64,000 bases of DNA from Marinomonas ostreistagni. Lineage in GTDB: Bacteria > Pseudomonadota > Gammaproteobacteria > Pseudomonadales > Marinomonadaceae. The notes beneath the pieces are model-generated. The model made no database searches. It saw only the letters and a program-made list of their open reading frames with translations, and had not been told where the DNA came from. The position numbers were made by a program, and so were the translations under genes. The stretch lies in NCBI RefSeq assembly GCF_016461785.1, contig NZ_JAEMUH010000001.1, forward strand, positions 186,001 through 250,000, read 5' to 3'. Positions 35,367 through 45,967 of this stretch are shown one piece after another; positions within the stretch are counted from its first letter, which is position 1; each line of letters begins with the position of its first letter.

Positions 35367-36734
35367 ATGCAGTATAGGCGGTTTCGAGCTCCTGATATGC
35401 AAAAGGCGATACGTAAGATACGTGACGCCGTTGGGCCTGATGCTGTCATTATGTCTAATAAACGCTTACCAAGTGGTGAAGTGGAGATTGTCATTGCAAT
35501 TGATTACGACGGTTCTATGCCGCCTAGTCATTCGGCAAAAACAAATGCTACTCAAGCTCAGCCTTCAACGTCTAAACCTGAACCTAGTGCATCCTATCAA
35601 GAGCGTATAGCCCAAGCGCGGAATATGAGCGCTTCACCAACGGCCCCTAAAAAGGGGGAGGCATACGAGGTTTTTGAAGAGCCAGCTCCTGCGCCAGTAT
35701 CTAGAGCGCCAAGAAATCATTATGTCGATATGCCTGAACAGGCTTATGAGCCCGCTTCTGCTCCACTTGAAAGACCCATTCAAGAAGATCTATCCATTCG
35801 GAATCATGTAGAGAACCGTCCATCACCTGATGAAGAAAAGCTCCGTGCTATGGAAAAAGAGCTTGAGCAGGTACGCCGACTTTTAGAACAGTCTCAAGAA
35901 GAAAAAACTACTCCCAACTCAACTATTAAGAAACCTACGTTGGATCAGCGCTTGCAAAGTCAGTTAGCGACGTTGGGGTTATCCGAAAAAGTAATTGAGA
36001 AGATTGTATCGGACTTATCTCTCACGGGGCGTGAGGAAGACTGGAAAAAGGCGTTATCACATCTTGCTGACAGTATCCCTATTCGCTCTAGTAATGAGAC
36101 CTTTCAAGGTTGTATTGCCTTTATGGGGCCAACTGGCGTTGGTAAGACAACGACTATCGGTAAAATTGCAGCCCAGTACGTTCTTAAATATGGCTCGAAT
36201 AGTGTGGTCCTAATTACAACGGATACTTATCGAATAGCCGCTCATGAGCAGCTGAGAACGTTTGGTCGAATTCTAAATGTACCCGTTGAAGTAGTGAATG
36301 AGTTTACTGACCTCAATGAAGTGTTAGACAAATATGCAAATTACTCTCTTGTTTTAGTTGATACCGCAGGGATGAACCCTCGCGATCGAAATCTAGAGCG
36401 ACAATTAGCGATGATGAAACGTGCTCGGGGGTATTTAAAGAAGCTTTTGGTGCTTCCTTGTACGAGCCAGCGTCAAGTGCTTAAGACGGTTGTTGATGTA
36501 TACTCACAGATTCAGTTAGATGGATGCGTACTGAGCAAATTGGATGAATCTGCTTCTCTAGGTGAGGCCATTAGTGTTGTTATCGAAGAAGGGTTGCCTG
36601 TAATGTATGTTGCAGATGGTCAACGAATTCCAGATGATATTGAGCCTGCTCGAGCTCATAATCTAATTAGTCGAGCTGTTTATACTGCAGAGCAGTTTGG
36701 CCAGTTGTATGGCGCTCTTAAGTATGGGAGTTAG
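35367..36734 (+). CDS. flhF: Flagellar placement GTPase FlhF
   Basis: A 455-residue SRP-family GTPase that directs flagella to the pole. The N-terminal B region (about 70-185) is Pro/Glu-rich and low in conservation; the NG domain begins near 190. GTP motifs are FMGPTGVGKTTTIGKIAA, TTDTYRIAAHEQL, VDTAGMNPRD and LSKLDESASLG. In polar flagellates FlhF works opposite the MinD-like FlhG, which limits number. No flhG follows here: 119 nt later the sigma factor gene starts. Confidence 0.95.
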   Translation: MQYRRFRAPDMQKAIRKIRDAVGPDAVIMSNKRLPSGEVEIVIAIDYDGSMPPSHSAKTNATQAQPSTSKPEPSASYQERIAQARNMSASPTAPKKGEAYEVFEEPAPAPVSRAPRNHYVDMPEQAYEPASAPLERPIQEDLSIRNHVENRPSPDEEKLRAMEKELEQVRRLLEQSQEEKTTPNSTIKKPTLDQRLQSQLATLGLSEKVIEKIVSDLSLTGREEDWKKALSHLADSIPIRSSNETFQGCIAFMGPTGVGKTTTIGKIAAQYVLKYGSNSVVLITTDTYRIAAHEQLRTFGRILNVPVEVVNEFTDLNEVLDKYANYSLVLVDTAGMNPRDRNLERQLAMMKRARGYLKKLLVLPCTSQRQVLKTVVDVYSQIQLDGCVLSKLDESASLGEAISVVIEEGLPVMYVADGQRIPDDIEPARAHNLISRAVYTAEQFGQLYGALKYGS

Positions 36735-36853
36735 TAAAATTATGTTATTTGGCAGAGCACTAAGCCCAACTATATAGTACATTTATACTTACAAGTGCTT
36801 TCCGGTAACGAATAAATTCTTTTAGCGTATTGCAGCGCTTAGATGGATGTAGC

Positions 36854-37573
36854 ATGTACACAAAAAAGGCGACGTTATCGATAGATGCGATTGTGCTGAA
36901 ATATGACTTTTTGGTAAAAAAAATCGCCTATCATCTATTAGCTCGTTTACCGAGTAGTGTTGATATTGATGATTTGATTCAAGCTGGAATGATGGGACTT
37001 ATCGAAGCTTATAAGCGCTTTGAGTCTACTAAAGGAGCGTCTTTCGAAACTTATGCTGGGATTCGCATTCGTGGTGCGATGATGGATGAAGTTCGAAAAA
37101 GTGATTGGGCTCCAAGATCAGTTCGAAGAAACAGCAGGGCTGTAACATCAGCGATTCGAGAGGTTGAATCCATCAGTGGTCGAGAAGCTTCTGATGTAGA
37201 AGTGGCTGCGCACATGGGGATAAGTATTGATGAATATCATGATATCTTGCATTCATCGATGTCAACCCAGTTGTTTAGTTACGAAGAAATGTTAGAAAGT
37301 GAGAGTGGTAGCCACGAACTTGATATCAAGATCGATGGTGAGACTAGTCAGCCAGACTCAATGGTTGAAGAGGCGGGTTTTCAAGTACATTTAGCTCAAG
37401 AAATTGATAAATTACCTGATCGAGAAAAACTTGTGCTTTCTCTCTATTACAATGACGAGCTAAACTTAAAAGAGATTGGTGCCGTGCTAGGTGTAAGTGA
37501 ATCACGTGTGAGTCAAATACACAGCCAAGCCGCTATGCGCCTTCGCTCTCGTTTAAGTGAATGGCAGAATTAA
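36854..37573 (+). CDS. fliA: Flagellar sigma factor sigma-28 (FliA/RpoF)
   Basis: A 239-residue sigma factor. Region 2 has LPSSVDIDDLIQAGMMGLIEA and the -10-binding FESTKGASFETYAGIRIRG; region 3 has DWAPRSVRRNSRAV; region 4 has LPDREKLVLSLYYNDEL and a helix-turn-helix LKEIGAVLGVSESRVSQ. It transcribes late flagellar and chemotaxis genes once FlgM is exported. The ATG at 36854 gives the normal N-terminus; an in-frame TTG at 36830 would add eight residues. cheY follows 45 nt downstream. Confidence 0.95.
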   Translation: MYTKKATLSIDAIVLKYDFLVKKIAYHLLARLPSSVDIDDLIQAGMMGLIEAYKRFESTKGASFETYAGIRIRGAMMDEVRKSDWAPRSVRRNSRAVTSAIREVESISGREASDVEVAAHMGISIDEYHDILHSSMSTQLFSYEEMLESESGSHELDIKIDGETSQPDSMVEEAGFQVHLAQEIDKLPDREKLVLSLYYNDELNLKEIGAVLGVSESRVSQIHSQAAMRLRSRLSEWQN

Positions 37574-37618
37574 TTAGTATGATAGAAATGACTTTACCTA
37601 AGGGTTGTGGAGGTTGCA

Positions 37619-38011
37619 TTGGATAAAAATATGAAAATCCTGATTGTTGATGATTTCTCGACAATGAGACGTATCATCAAAAATCTACTGCGGGATTTAG
37701 GGTTTACCAATACAGTCGAAGCAGATGATGGAACGACTGCGCTGCCTATTCTGCAAACTGGAACAATTGATTTCCTTGTGACGGATTGGAACATGCCTGG
37801 CATGACCGGTATTGAATTGCTTCGTGCAGTTCGTGCCGATGAAAAGCTGAAAACGATTCCTGTTTTGATGGTGACAGCTGAGGCCAAGCGAGACCAGATC
37901 ATTGCCGCTGCTCAAGCAGGTGTGAATGGTTACGTGGTGAAGCCTTTTACGGCGGTAGCGTTAAAGGAAAAGATTGAGAAGATCTTCGAACGAATTGATT
38001 CGGCAAAGTAG
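37619..38011 (+). CDS. cheY: Chemotaxis response regulator CheY
   Basis: A 130-residue single receiver domain with [18 protein letters not shown], phosphoacceptor Asp in [11 protein letters not shown] (Asp60), the Thr/Ala switch region MVTAEAKRD and KPF. Phosphorylated by CheA, it binds FliM and changes rotation. TTG at 37619 is chosen because GGAGG at 37609-37613 is five bases upstream; the ATG at 37631 would be too far from it, and the GTG at 37607 would overlap it. Confidence 0.96.
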   Translation: MDKNMKILIVDDFSTMRRIIKNLLRDLGFTNTVEADDGTTALPILQTGTIDFLVTDWNMPGMTGIELLRAVRADEKLKTIPVLMVTAEAKRDQIIAAAQAGVNGYVVKPFTAVALKEKIEKIFERIDSAK

Positions 38012-38020
38012 GTGCTGTGA

Positions 38021-38815
38021 ATGTCTGTTGAAAACGAGTCAAAAATGGGGGAGTTCGAGTCCGTTGTAAAGGACGGTGCCATCGACCTACTTAATAAATT
38101 AGAAGTTGGTGACTTTAGTGGCGCGATAAAAATCATCCAAGAACTAAGTGAGGCTCGCCACAAAAGCTTTTACAACGAAGTAGGTTACCTTACTCGTAGT
38201 CTGCATGATGCTATCCGAGATTTCCAAATAGATTCTATGGATATGATGATGCAGGGCGGTGTACCTGAAACTGAAGTCGGCTCTCGTATTACCGATGCAT
38301 CTGATCGTTTAAATTACGTTATTGAAATGACGAGTTCAGCTGCAAACAAAACTATGGATATGGTTGATAGCAGCGTTCCTGTCGCTAGTGAGCTGCAAAT
38401 GCAAGCTAGAGAGTTACACAAAGATTGGAATCGTCTTATCCAGAGAGATTTAACCCCTCAAGAATTCCGAGATTTATACAAACGTATAGATGCTTTTTTG
38501 AAATATACGGATGAAAGTGCTACGACCTTACATAATAATTTAAATACTATTTTATTAGAGCAGGGTTACCAAGATTTAACTGGACAAGTCATTACACGAG
38601 TTAACGAATTGATACGTGACGTTGAAGAGCGTTTAGTTCATCTTGTCTCAGTAGCAGGTCGTGTTGATAGTATTTCTGGTATGGAACACGAATCAGAGAC
38701 TAAAGAGCGTGACGATGACCGTGGACACGGGCCAGCAATTAATAAAAATGACAACCCTGAAGTACTAAATAACCAAGACGAAGTTGATGACCTTCTTTCG
38801 AGTCTTGGTTTTTAA
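38021..38815 (+). CDS. cheZ: CheY-P phosphatase CheZ
   Basis: A 264-residue, largely helical protein. The catalytic helix carries the CheZ signature EQGYQDLTGQVITRV (Gln in QDLTGQ inserts into the CheY active site). After a charged flexible stretch it ends in DEVDDLLSSLGF, the C-terminal CheY-binding peptide. Only a 9-nt gap separates it from cheY, and cheA follows 15 nt later. Confidence 0.95.
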   Translation: MSVENESKMGEFESVVKDGAIDLLNKLEVGDFSGAIKIIQELSEARHKSFYNEVGYLTRSLHDAIRDFQIDSMDMMMQGGVPETEVGSRITDASDRLNYVIEMTSSAANKTMDMVDSSVPVASELQMQARELHKDWNRLIQRDLTPQEFRDLYKRIDAFLKYTDESATTLHNNLNTILLEQGYQDLTGQVITRVNELIRDVEERLVHLVSVAGRVDSISGMEHESETKERDDDRGHGPAINKNDNPEVLNNQDEVDDLLSSLGF

Positions 38816-38830
38816 GAGGAGCTGCGGCGG

Positions 38831-41170
38831 ATGAGTTTCGAAGTCGATGAAGAAATTCTACAGGATTTTTTAGTAGAAGCTGGAGAAATCCTGGAACAGC
38901 TCTCAGAGCAACTGGTAGATTTGGAGCAGAATCCTGAGGATACTGCTTTACTGAATGCGATATTTCGTGGTTTCCACACTGTTAAAGGTGGAGCAGGCTT
39001 TTTGCAGTTAACTGCATTGGTTGATTGCTGTCACTATGCTGAAAACGTATTCGATATTTTAAGAAATCATCAGCGAAAAGTTGACTCTGAGTTAATGGAT
39101 GTAGTGCTACAAGCACTTGATGCTGTCAACGAGATGTTCGAAACAGTCCGTGCCGGAGGCGAGCCGGAGCCTGCGGATCCTCAAATCATAGAGTCATTAA
39201 GTTACTATGCTAAGCCTCCTTCTGAAGATGAAGAAGATGATGAGGAAGAAGGTGAAGATGCAGAAGAAGCTCTAGTTGAAGAAGAGCCAGTAGAGGAAGA
39301 GCCTTCTAGCCTAAGTAATTCTGATTCCACTACACATGATGATATATCCGACGATGAATTTGAATCGCTGCTGAGTGCATTAGGTTCCTCCGATTCGACT
39401 GAGCCGAATCAAGAAGCAGGTAGTGCCGAACCAGACTCTGATGATATTACGGAAGATGAATTTGATGCATTACTAGACCAGCTTCATGGCAGCAGTGCGC
39501 CAGGTATGGAGGCGGATGCTCAAGAGCCTGCTAAGGCAGAGCCGTCCTCTGCTTCTGGGCCAGAGTCAGATGACATTACTGAAGATGAATTTGAGGCGCT
39601 ACTTGATCAGCTTCATGGTGGTGGTGCACCAGGTGTTGAGGATGATACTACCTCTAAATCTGAGAAAGTTGATGATGAGAAAACATCTTCTAAGGAAGAA
39701 TCAACTCATGACTCTAGTTCAGCAGAATCTGACTTAATAACAGAGGATGAGTTTGAGCAGCTGTTAGATAGTTTGCATGGCAAGGGCCAAGGTCCGAATC
39801 CAGCAAAAGAAGCTGAAGCTAAGAAAGCTACTTCGGAACCTAAACCTGAGCCAAGTGTAAACGCTGAACCTGAGAAGAAAGCGGCCAAACCTAAACCCAA
39901 GGCAAAATCGGCACCTAAAAAGCCTGCTGCACCAACTCCGAAGCCTAAGGCTGATGCGGGTGAGGCTGATTCTAAAGAGAAATCTCAGCATGCGCCTGTG
40001 GTTCAGGAAACTACGGTTCGTGTAGATACAAAACGTCTTGATGACATTATGAATATGGTTGGTGAACTAGTATTGGTTCGAAATCGCCTTGTTCGTTTGG
40101 GTCTTCAAAGCGATGATGAGTCTATGAGTAAAGCGGTTGCCAACTTAGATGTGGTAACTGGGGACTTGCAAAACGCGGTAATGAAAACGCGTATGCAGCC
40201 AATCAAGAAAGTATTTGGTCGATTCCCAAGGGTTGTACGTGACCTTGCGCGTAACTTAAAGAAAGAAGTCAATCTTGAACTCCGTGGTGAAGATACCGAC
40301 CTAGATAAGAACCTTGTAGAAGCCTTAGCAGATCCGCTGGTTCACTTGGTTCGAAACTCTGTTGACCATGGTGTGGAAGCACCTGATGTACGTGAGGCGA
40401 AAGGTAAACCACGTGTGGGTCAAGTTATTTTATCTGCTGAGCAAGAAGGTGACCATATTCTGCTATCCATTGATGATGATGGTGCGGGTATGGATGCAGA
40501 TGTACTACGTCGTAAGGCTGTTGAAAAAGGCCTTATGGATGCAGACACAGCAGAGCGATTATCTGACGATGAAGCGTTTAACTTAATCTTTGCTCCAGGC
40601 TTCTCTACAAAAGTAGAGATCACAGATGTGTCTGGCCGTGGCGTTGGTATGGACGTTGTTAAAACGAAAATATCTCAGTTAAACGGCACATTGGATATTA
40701 AATCTGTACTTGGACAGGGCTCTCGGTTCAGTATCAAGGTGCCACTAACACTGGCGATTATGCCGACGTTGATGGTGATGTTGAACGATCAAGCGTTTGC
40801 GTTCCCTCTTGTCAGCGTAAATGAGATCTTCCACTTAAACCTTAAGAAAACAAACATTGTTGATGGCCAACAGGTTGTTGTGATCCGTGGTAAAACTTTA
40901 CCAATTTTCCACTTGAAGAACTGGTTAATAAAAGGCGCTGCCTTCGACGAAAAGCCTACTGAAGCTCATGTCGTGGTTGTACAAGTTGGTATGAATGAAG
41001 TTGGTTTTGTTGTGGATCAGCTTGTTGGACAAGAAGAAGTGGTTATTAAACCTCTAGGGCGAATGCTGCAGGGGACTCCTGGTATGGCAGGTGCGACAAT
41101 TACGGGAGATGGTCGTATTGCAATTATCCTAGATGTTCCAAGTATGCTTAAGTCATATGCTTCGCGCTAA
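38831..41170 (+). CDS. cheA: Chemotaxis histidine kinase CheA
   Basis: A 779-residue kinase, longer than E. coli CheA (654). P1 (about 5-108) holds His49 in RGFHTVKGGAGFL. The region 130-390 is an acidic linker, with four copies of a DDITEDEFEALLDQLHG-type motif starting at residues 170, 204, 247 and 301, then a Lys/Pro-rich stretch; no standard P2 fold is evident. P3 dimerisation (about 395-460), P4 ATPase with HLVRNSVDHG (505-514) and DDDGAGMD (548-555), and the CheW-like P5 follow. It phosphorylates CheY and CheB in the receptor array. The motifs resemble the CheY-binding peptide of FliM. Confidence 0.97.
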   Translation: MSFEVDEEILQDFLVEAGEILEQLSEQLVDLEQNPEDTALLNAIFRGFHTVKGGAGFLQLTALVDCCHYAENVFDILRNHQRKVDSELMDVVLQALDAVNEMFETVRAGGEPEPADPQIIESLSYYAKPPSEDEEDDEEEGEDAEEALVEEEPVEEEPSSLSNSDSTTHDDISDDEFESLLSALGSSDSTEPNQEAGSAEPDSDDITEDEFDALLDQLHGSSAPGMEADAQEPAKAEPSSASGPESDDITEDEFEALLDQLHGGGAPGVEDDTTSKSEKVDDEKTSSKEESTHDSSSAESDLITEDEFEQLLDSLHGKGQGPNPAKEAEAKKATSEPKPEPSVNAEPEKKAAKPKPKAKSAPKKPAAPTPKPKADAGEADSKEKSQHAPVVQETTVRVDTKRLDDIMNMVGELVLVRNRLVRLGLQSDDESMSKAVANLDVVTGDLQNAVMKTRMQPIKKVFGRFPRVVRDLARNLKKEVNLELRGEDTDLDKNLVEALADPLVHLVRNSVDHGVEAPDVREAKGKPRVGQVILSAEQEGDHILLSIDDDGAGMDADVLRRKAVEKGLMDADTAERLSDDEAFNLIFAPGFSTKVEITDVSGRGVGMDVVKTKISQLNGTLDIKSVLGQGSRFSIKVPLTLAIMPTLMVMLNDQAFAFPLVSVNEIFHLNLKKTNIVDGQQVVVIRGKTLPIFHLKNWLIKGAAFDEKPTEAHVVVVQVGMNEVGFVVDQLVGQEEVVIKPLGRMLQGTPGMAGATITGDGRIAIILDVPSMLKSYASR

Positions 41171-41191
41171 GTTGGTTACAGGAGCTGTATT

Positions 41192-42262
41192 ATGCCAGTG
41201 AAGGTGCTGGTAGTTGACGACTCAGGTTTTTTTCGTCGTCGATTAGTTGAAATCTTTAGTGCTGACCCACGACTACAAGTTGTAGGTACTGCTAATAATG
41301 GTAAAGAAGCTGTCGATAAAGTTGCTTCATTGTCCCCTGATGTTGTGACAATGGACTACGAGATGCCGGTGTTAGACGGCATTTCAGCCGTTGCCGAGAT
41401 TATGAAGCGCAAGCCGACACCTGTATTGATGTTTTCTTCGTTGACGCATGAGGGGGCTCGGGTCACTCTGGATGCTCTTGAAGCAGGTGCAGTTGACTTC
41501 ATGCCAAAGAATTTTGAGGATATTTCTCGAGATTCTGCGGTGGTAAAGCATGCGCTTGTTGATCGAGTTTTAACGGTAGCGCGCACACGATTAGGCAATA
41601 CGTCTAAGCCTGTTGCGCGTGCAGCGGTAAAAGTTGCTCCCAAGCCTATTGTTGTTGACAATGATCGAGGCGTTATCATTCCTCGGGCACGTAAGAAAGT
41701 GAGTTTAGTTGCCATTGGGACATCCACTGGCGGCCCTATGGCGCTGCAAGCGGTATTAACCAAGTTACCTAAGGACTTTCCTGCTCCTTTAGTTTTAGTG
41801 CAGCATATGCCTGCTGCCTTTACTCATGCTTTTGCAGATCGTCTCAATAATATTTGCCAGATCAAAGTTAAAGAAGCTGAAGATGGCGATAAGCTTATAC
41901 CTGGTGTTGCTTTACTTGCACCTGGTGGTAAGCAAATGATGGTTGATCCTCGCAATGGCGGCTGTGTCCGCATACTTGAGGGTGATGAACGCTTAAACTA
42001 TAAACCCTCTGTTGATGTAACCTTTGGCTCTGCTTCAAAATGTTACCCTGGTAAAGTACTGTCAGTTGTCATGACAGGAATGGGAGCTGATGGTAGAGAA
42101 GGTGCTCGAATGCTTAAGAATTCAGGCTCGCGTGTCTGGATTCAAAGCGAAGATTCCTGTGTCATATATGGGATGCCTCAAGCGGTCGAAAAAGCAAATT
42201 TGGCGGATGATATCATTCATTTAGACCATATTGGTGAGCGCATCGTAAAAGAGGTTAGCTAG
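41192..42262 (+). CDS. cheB: Receptor methylesterase/response regulator CheB
   Basis: A 356-residue protein: receiver domain (1-125, phosphoacceptor Asp55 in TMDYEMPVLDG) joined by a linker to a methylesterase domain with the catalytic triad Ser178 (AIGTSTGGP), His205 (LVQHMP) and Asp300 (TGMGADG). It removes methyl groups from receptors for adaptation. No cheR is in the window, so the partner methyltransferase must lie elsewhere, as in Pseudomonas. It overlaps motC by one base. Confidence 0.96.
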   Translation: MPVKVLVVDDSGFFRRRLVEIFSADPRLQVVGTANNGKEAVDKVASLSPDVVTMDYEMPVLDGISAVAEIMKRKPTPVLMFSSLTHEGARVTLDALEAGAVDFMPKNFEDISRDSAVVKHALVDRVLTVARTRLGNTSKPVARAAVKVAPKPIVVDNDRGVIIPRARKKVSLVAIGTSTGGPMALQAVLTKLPKDFPAPLVLVQHMPAAFTHAFADRLNNICQIKVKEAEDGDKLIPGVALLAPGGKQMMVDPRNGGCVRILEGDERLNYKPSVDVTFGSASKCYPGKVLSVVMTGMGADGREGARMLKNSGSRVWIQSEDSCVIYGMPQAVEKANLADDIIHLDHIGERIVKEVS

Positions 42263-42999
42263 TGGATTTGCTTACGCTGGCTGGTCTGATCGTTGCGTTT
42301 ACTTCGGTATTTCTAGCCAATTGGTTAGGCGGTGGTGAAGTCATACTACTTCTAAATCTGCCGTCTGCCATCATTGTTGTGATTGGAAGTCTTGGTGCAG
42401 CGCTGGCACAAAGTAATTTGCGCGAAGCCTTATCTGCAATAAAAATGCTTTCTTGGGCTCTCTTTCCTCCAGCTATTGATCTTTCTGGTAATCGGCGAAC
42501 TATTAATCTTTTGGCTCATAAAGCTAGGCGCTTTTCTATTATTGCCTTAGAGGCTGACATTAAAGCTCTGAATAATATTTTTGCGATGAGAGCAATGCAG
42601 ATGGCTGTGGATGGCGCAGAACCTGATTTATTATCAGATCGTCTGCATGATGAAGCTGAACGTATTAGAGATAAGCGCGGACATTGTATTAGTTTTCTTG
42701 AATCCATTGGCGGGTACGCACCAACCTTGGGTATTATGGGGTCGGTATTAGGGTTGATTCAAGCCATGGCTAACCTTGATAGTCCCGAAGCATTGGGCCA
42801 TGGTATTGCTGTTGCATTTGTTTCTACTCTTTATGGGCAAGGGTTTGCAAATTTAGTTATCTTTCCAATCTGTCGAAAGCTATCGCGTTATGCTGACTTA
42901 GAATTGCTCAATAACCAAATGTTTATTGATGGAATACATGGCATTGCAACCGGCAAACATCCACAACGTCTTGATTTAGAGCTGAGTGGGTATGAGTGA
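42262..42999 (+). CDS. motC: Flagellar stator protein MotC (MotA family)
   Basis: A 245-residue MotA/PomA-type protein with four membrane segments (about 4-22, 28-48, 146-167, 178-198). Conserved segments include LNLPSAIIVVIGSLGAAL, the cytoplasmic loop RDKRGHCISFLESIGGYAPTLGIMG (around residues 137-160) and LGHGIAVAFVSTLYGQG. With MotD it forms an ion-driven stator. MotCD inside the che cluster is the known pseudomonad arrangement for the second stator; whether a MotAB/PomAB exists elsewhere cannot be seen. Start GTG overlaps the cheB stop. Confidence 0.93.
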   Translation: MDLLTLAGLIVAFTSVFLANWLGGGEVILLLNLPSAIIVVIGSLGAALAQSNLREALSAIKMLSWALFPPAIDLSGNRRTINLLAHKARRFSIIALEADIKALNNIFAMRAMQMAVDGAEPDLLSDRLHDEAERIRDKRGHCISFLESIGGYAPTLGIMGSVLGLIQAMANLDSPEALGHGIAVAFVSTLYGQGFANLVIFPICRKLSRYADLELLNNQMFIDGIHGIATGKHPQRLDLELSGYE

Positions 43000-43804
43000 C
43001 CGGCAGCGCAGGCGCAGACCTTTGCGTAATAAAGATCAGAACGCACCGCACCATGATCGTTGGATACTTTCTTACGCAGACTTCATCACTTTATTGTTCG
43101 CTTTCTTTGTTGCTCTGTACTCAATTTCTCTTAAAGATGCTGGAAATGAAGAAGTATTGAGCGAAACGTTAAATGGCGTATTTGATGCAGTGCAGAAATC
43201 TATCAAGCCTATAAATGTTGGTGATCCTGTAGCAGGGCAGCCTGAGAGCGAAAGGCTACTGGAGGTTGTTCCGCCTGAAGAGTCCGAAGCGGATAACCCG
43301 CCTGGAGAAGTAGAGGGGAGAAGTCCATTATACGATGCTTTGAGTCAATCTATAGACTCCCAATTTCCTACCTTGCAATCTTCCGGACAAATCTCAATTT
43401 CTGAAAATGCAGACTGGATAACCTTGGATATGAAAGCTGCTTTGGTGTTTGATCAAGGCGACTATGAATTAACCAATGAAGCTGTTGCATTGATGATCGT
43501 TATTTCTAATATACTTCGTACTTACCCAGCACCTATTATGGTGCTGGGTAATACTGACGATCTCCCCACTAACTCAACAACTATTCCTTCAAATTGGCAT
43601 TTATCAAGCCTTCGAGCAGCCTCTGTTGTTGATGAATTAGTGTATCGTGGTATTAACCCTAAATTATTAGCCCCACTTGGCTTTTCAAGCGAAAACCCTA
43701 AGGTGAGAAATACAAATGATTTTGCAAGGGCTCAAAATAGGCGTGTAACACTAAAAATCAGCAAGCGTAGGGCTGATAACCTGTACGATTACTTGTTTAA
43801 CTAG
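42992..43804 (+). CDS. motD: Flagellar stator protein MotD (MotB family)
   Basis: A 270-residue protein with a basic N-terminus, one membrane helix (about 25-45) whose RWILSYADFITLLFAFF segment carries the ion-binding Asp30, a plug/linker region and a C-terminal OmpA-like peptidoglycan-binding domain (about 150-262: VLGNTDDLPT, SSLRAASVVDEL, ARAQNRRVTL). It pairs with MotC. The ATG at 42992 is taken; GTG at 42986 is in frame and would add two residues. Overlap with motC is 8 nt. Confidence 0.93.
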   Translation: MSDRQRRRRPLRNKDQNAPHHDRWILSYADFITLLFAFFVALYSISLKDAGNEEVLSETLNGVFDAVQKSIKPINVGDPVAGQPESERLLEVVPPEESEADNPPGEVEGRSPLYDALSQSIDSQFPTLQSSGQISISENADWITLDMKAALVFDQGDYELTNEAVALMIVISNILRTYPAPIMVLGNTDDLPTNSTTIPSNWHLSSLRAASVVDELVYRGINPKLLAPLGFSSENPKVRNTNDFARAQNRRVTLKISKRRADNLYDYLFN

Positions 43805-43873
43805 CAAGTAAATGTATATGATTAATGTGCAAATAAATAAGTAAACTTCTTGCATGGCAACTAAGGGGTCAGT

Positions 43874-44647
43874 GTGCATATTTGGGCGGTGGCAAATCAA
43901 AAAGGGGGAGTGGGTAAAACCACGACCGTGGTTAGTTTATCTGGGCTATTAGCAGATGCCGGCCATCGTGTTTTAATGATCGACTTGGACCCACATGGTT
44001 CCTTAACCAGTTATTTTCGATTCGACCCTGATTCTATTGAGCACAGTGCTTACGACTTATTTCAGGTAAATGGCAAAATTCCTGAAGAGTTACCACGTTC
44101 TCTAGTGTTGGAAACTGGCCACCCCAATCTATCACTTATGCCTGCCTCGACGGCTCTGGCAACACTTGAACGGCATGCTCAAGCGCAAGGTGGTATGGGG
44201 CTAGTGATTTCTAAAACACTAGCGATTTTATGGGATGACTATGATTATGTGTTGATTGATAGTCCACCTGTATTAGGTGTGTTAATGATTAACGCTTTAG
44301 CTGCATGTCAGCAGTTGGTAATTCCTGTTCAAACTGAGTTTTTAGCGATTAAAGGCTTAGAGCGAATGATTCGAACGTTGACTATGATAAATAGAGCTCG
44401 TAAGCGACCAGTACCTTATACAATTGTCCCAACTTTATACGACCGTAGAACTCAGGCTTCAAATAAAAGTTTACGTAGTTTGAAGGACTTATATGAAGAG
44501 GCTGTTTGGCATTCAGTCATACCAATTGATACAAAACTTCGTGACGCAAGTACTGCAGGCGTTGCACCTTCAGCTTTAGATGCAAGTGCTCGTGGCGTTA
44601 AAGCCTATGCAAGTTTGATGGATACCCTACTGAATCCATCTGGTTAA
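43874..44647 (+). CDS. parC: ParA-like ATPase ParC for chemotaxis array placement
   Basis: A 257-residue ParA/Soj-type ATPase with the deviant Walker A NQKGGVGKTTT near the N-terminus, LMIDLDPHGSLT and the Walker B-like VLIDSPPVLGV. In Vibrio, ParC in the same cluster position places chemoreceptor arrays at the pole, together with ParP. It is not FlhG: Walker A is of the Soj type, and it sits with che genes next to a ParP-like gene. GTG start at 43874 follows an AGGGG-containing leader. Five bases separate it from parP. Confidence 0.9.
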   Translation: MHIWAVANQKGGVGKTTTVVSLSGLLADAGHRVLMIDLDPHGSLTSYFRFDPDSIEHSAYDLFQVNGKIPEELPRSLVLETGHPNLSLMPASTALATLERHAQAQGGMGLVISKTLAILWDDYDYVLIDSPPVLGVLMINALAACQQLVIPVQTEFLAIKGLERMIRTLTMINRARKRPVPYTIVPTLYDRRTQASNKSLRSLKDLYEEAVWHSVIPIDTKLRDASTAGVAPSALDASARGVKAYASLMDTLLNPSG

Positions 44648-44652
44648 TCAAC

Positions 44653-45951
<1,299 letters not shown>

Positions 45952-45967
45952 GCTTGCGGAGGTCGTG

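Noticed and set aside
36749-36765. TTTGGCAGAGC region before fliA as a sigma-54 promoter
   Set aside because: GG and the next GC are 11 bp apart instead of 10, and the -12 element lacks TT before GC.
43874-44647. ParA-like gene as the missing flhG
   Set aside because: It has a Soj-type Walker A, lies with parP and che genes, and matches ParC by position, so it does not replace FlhG.
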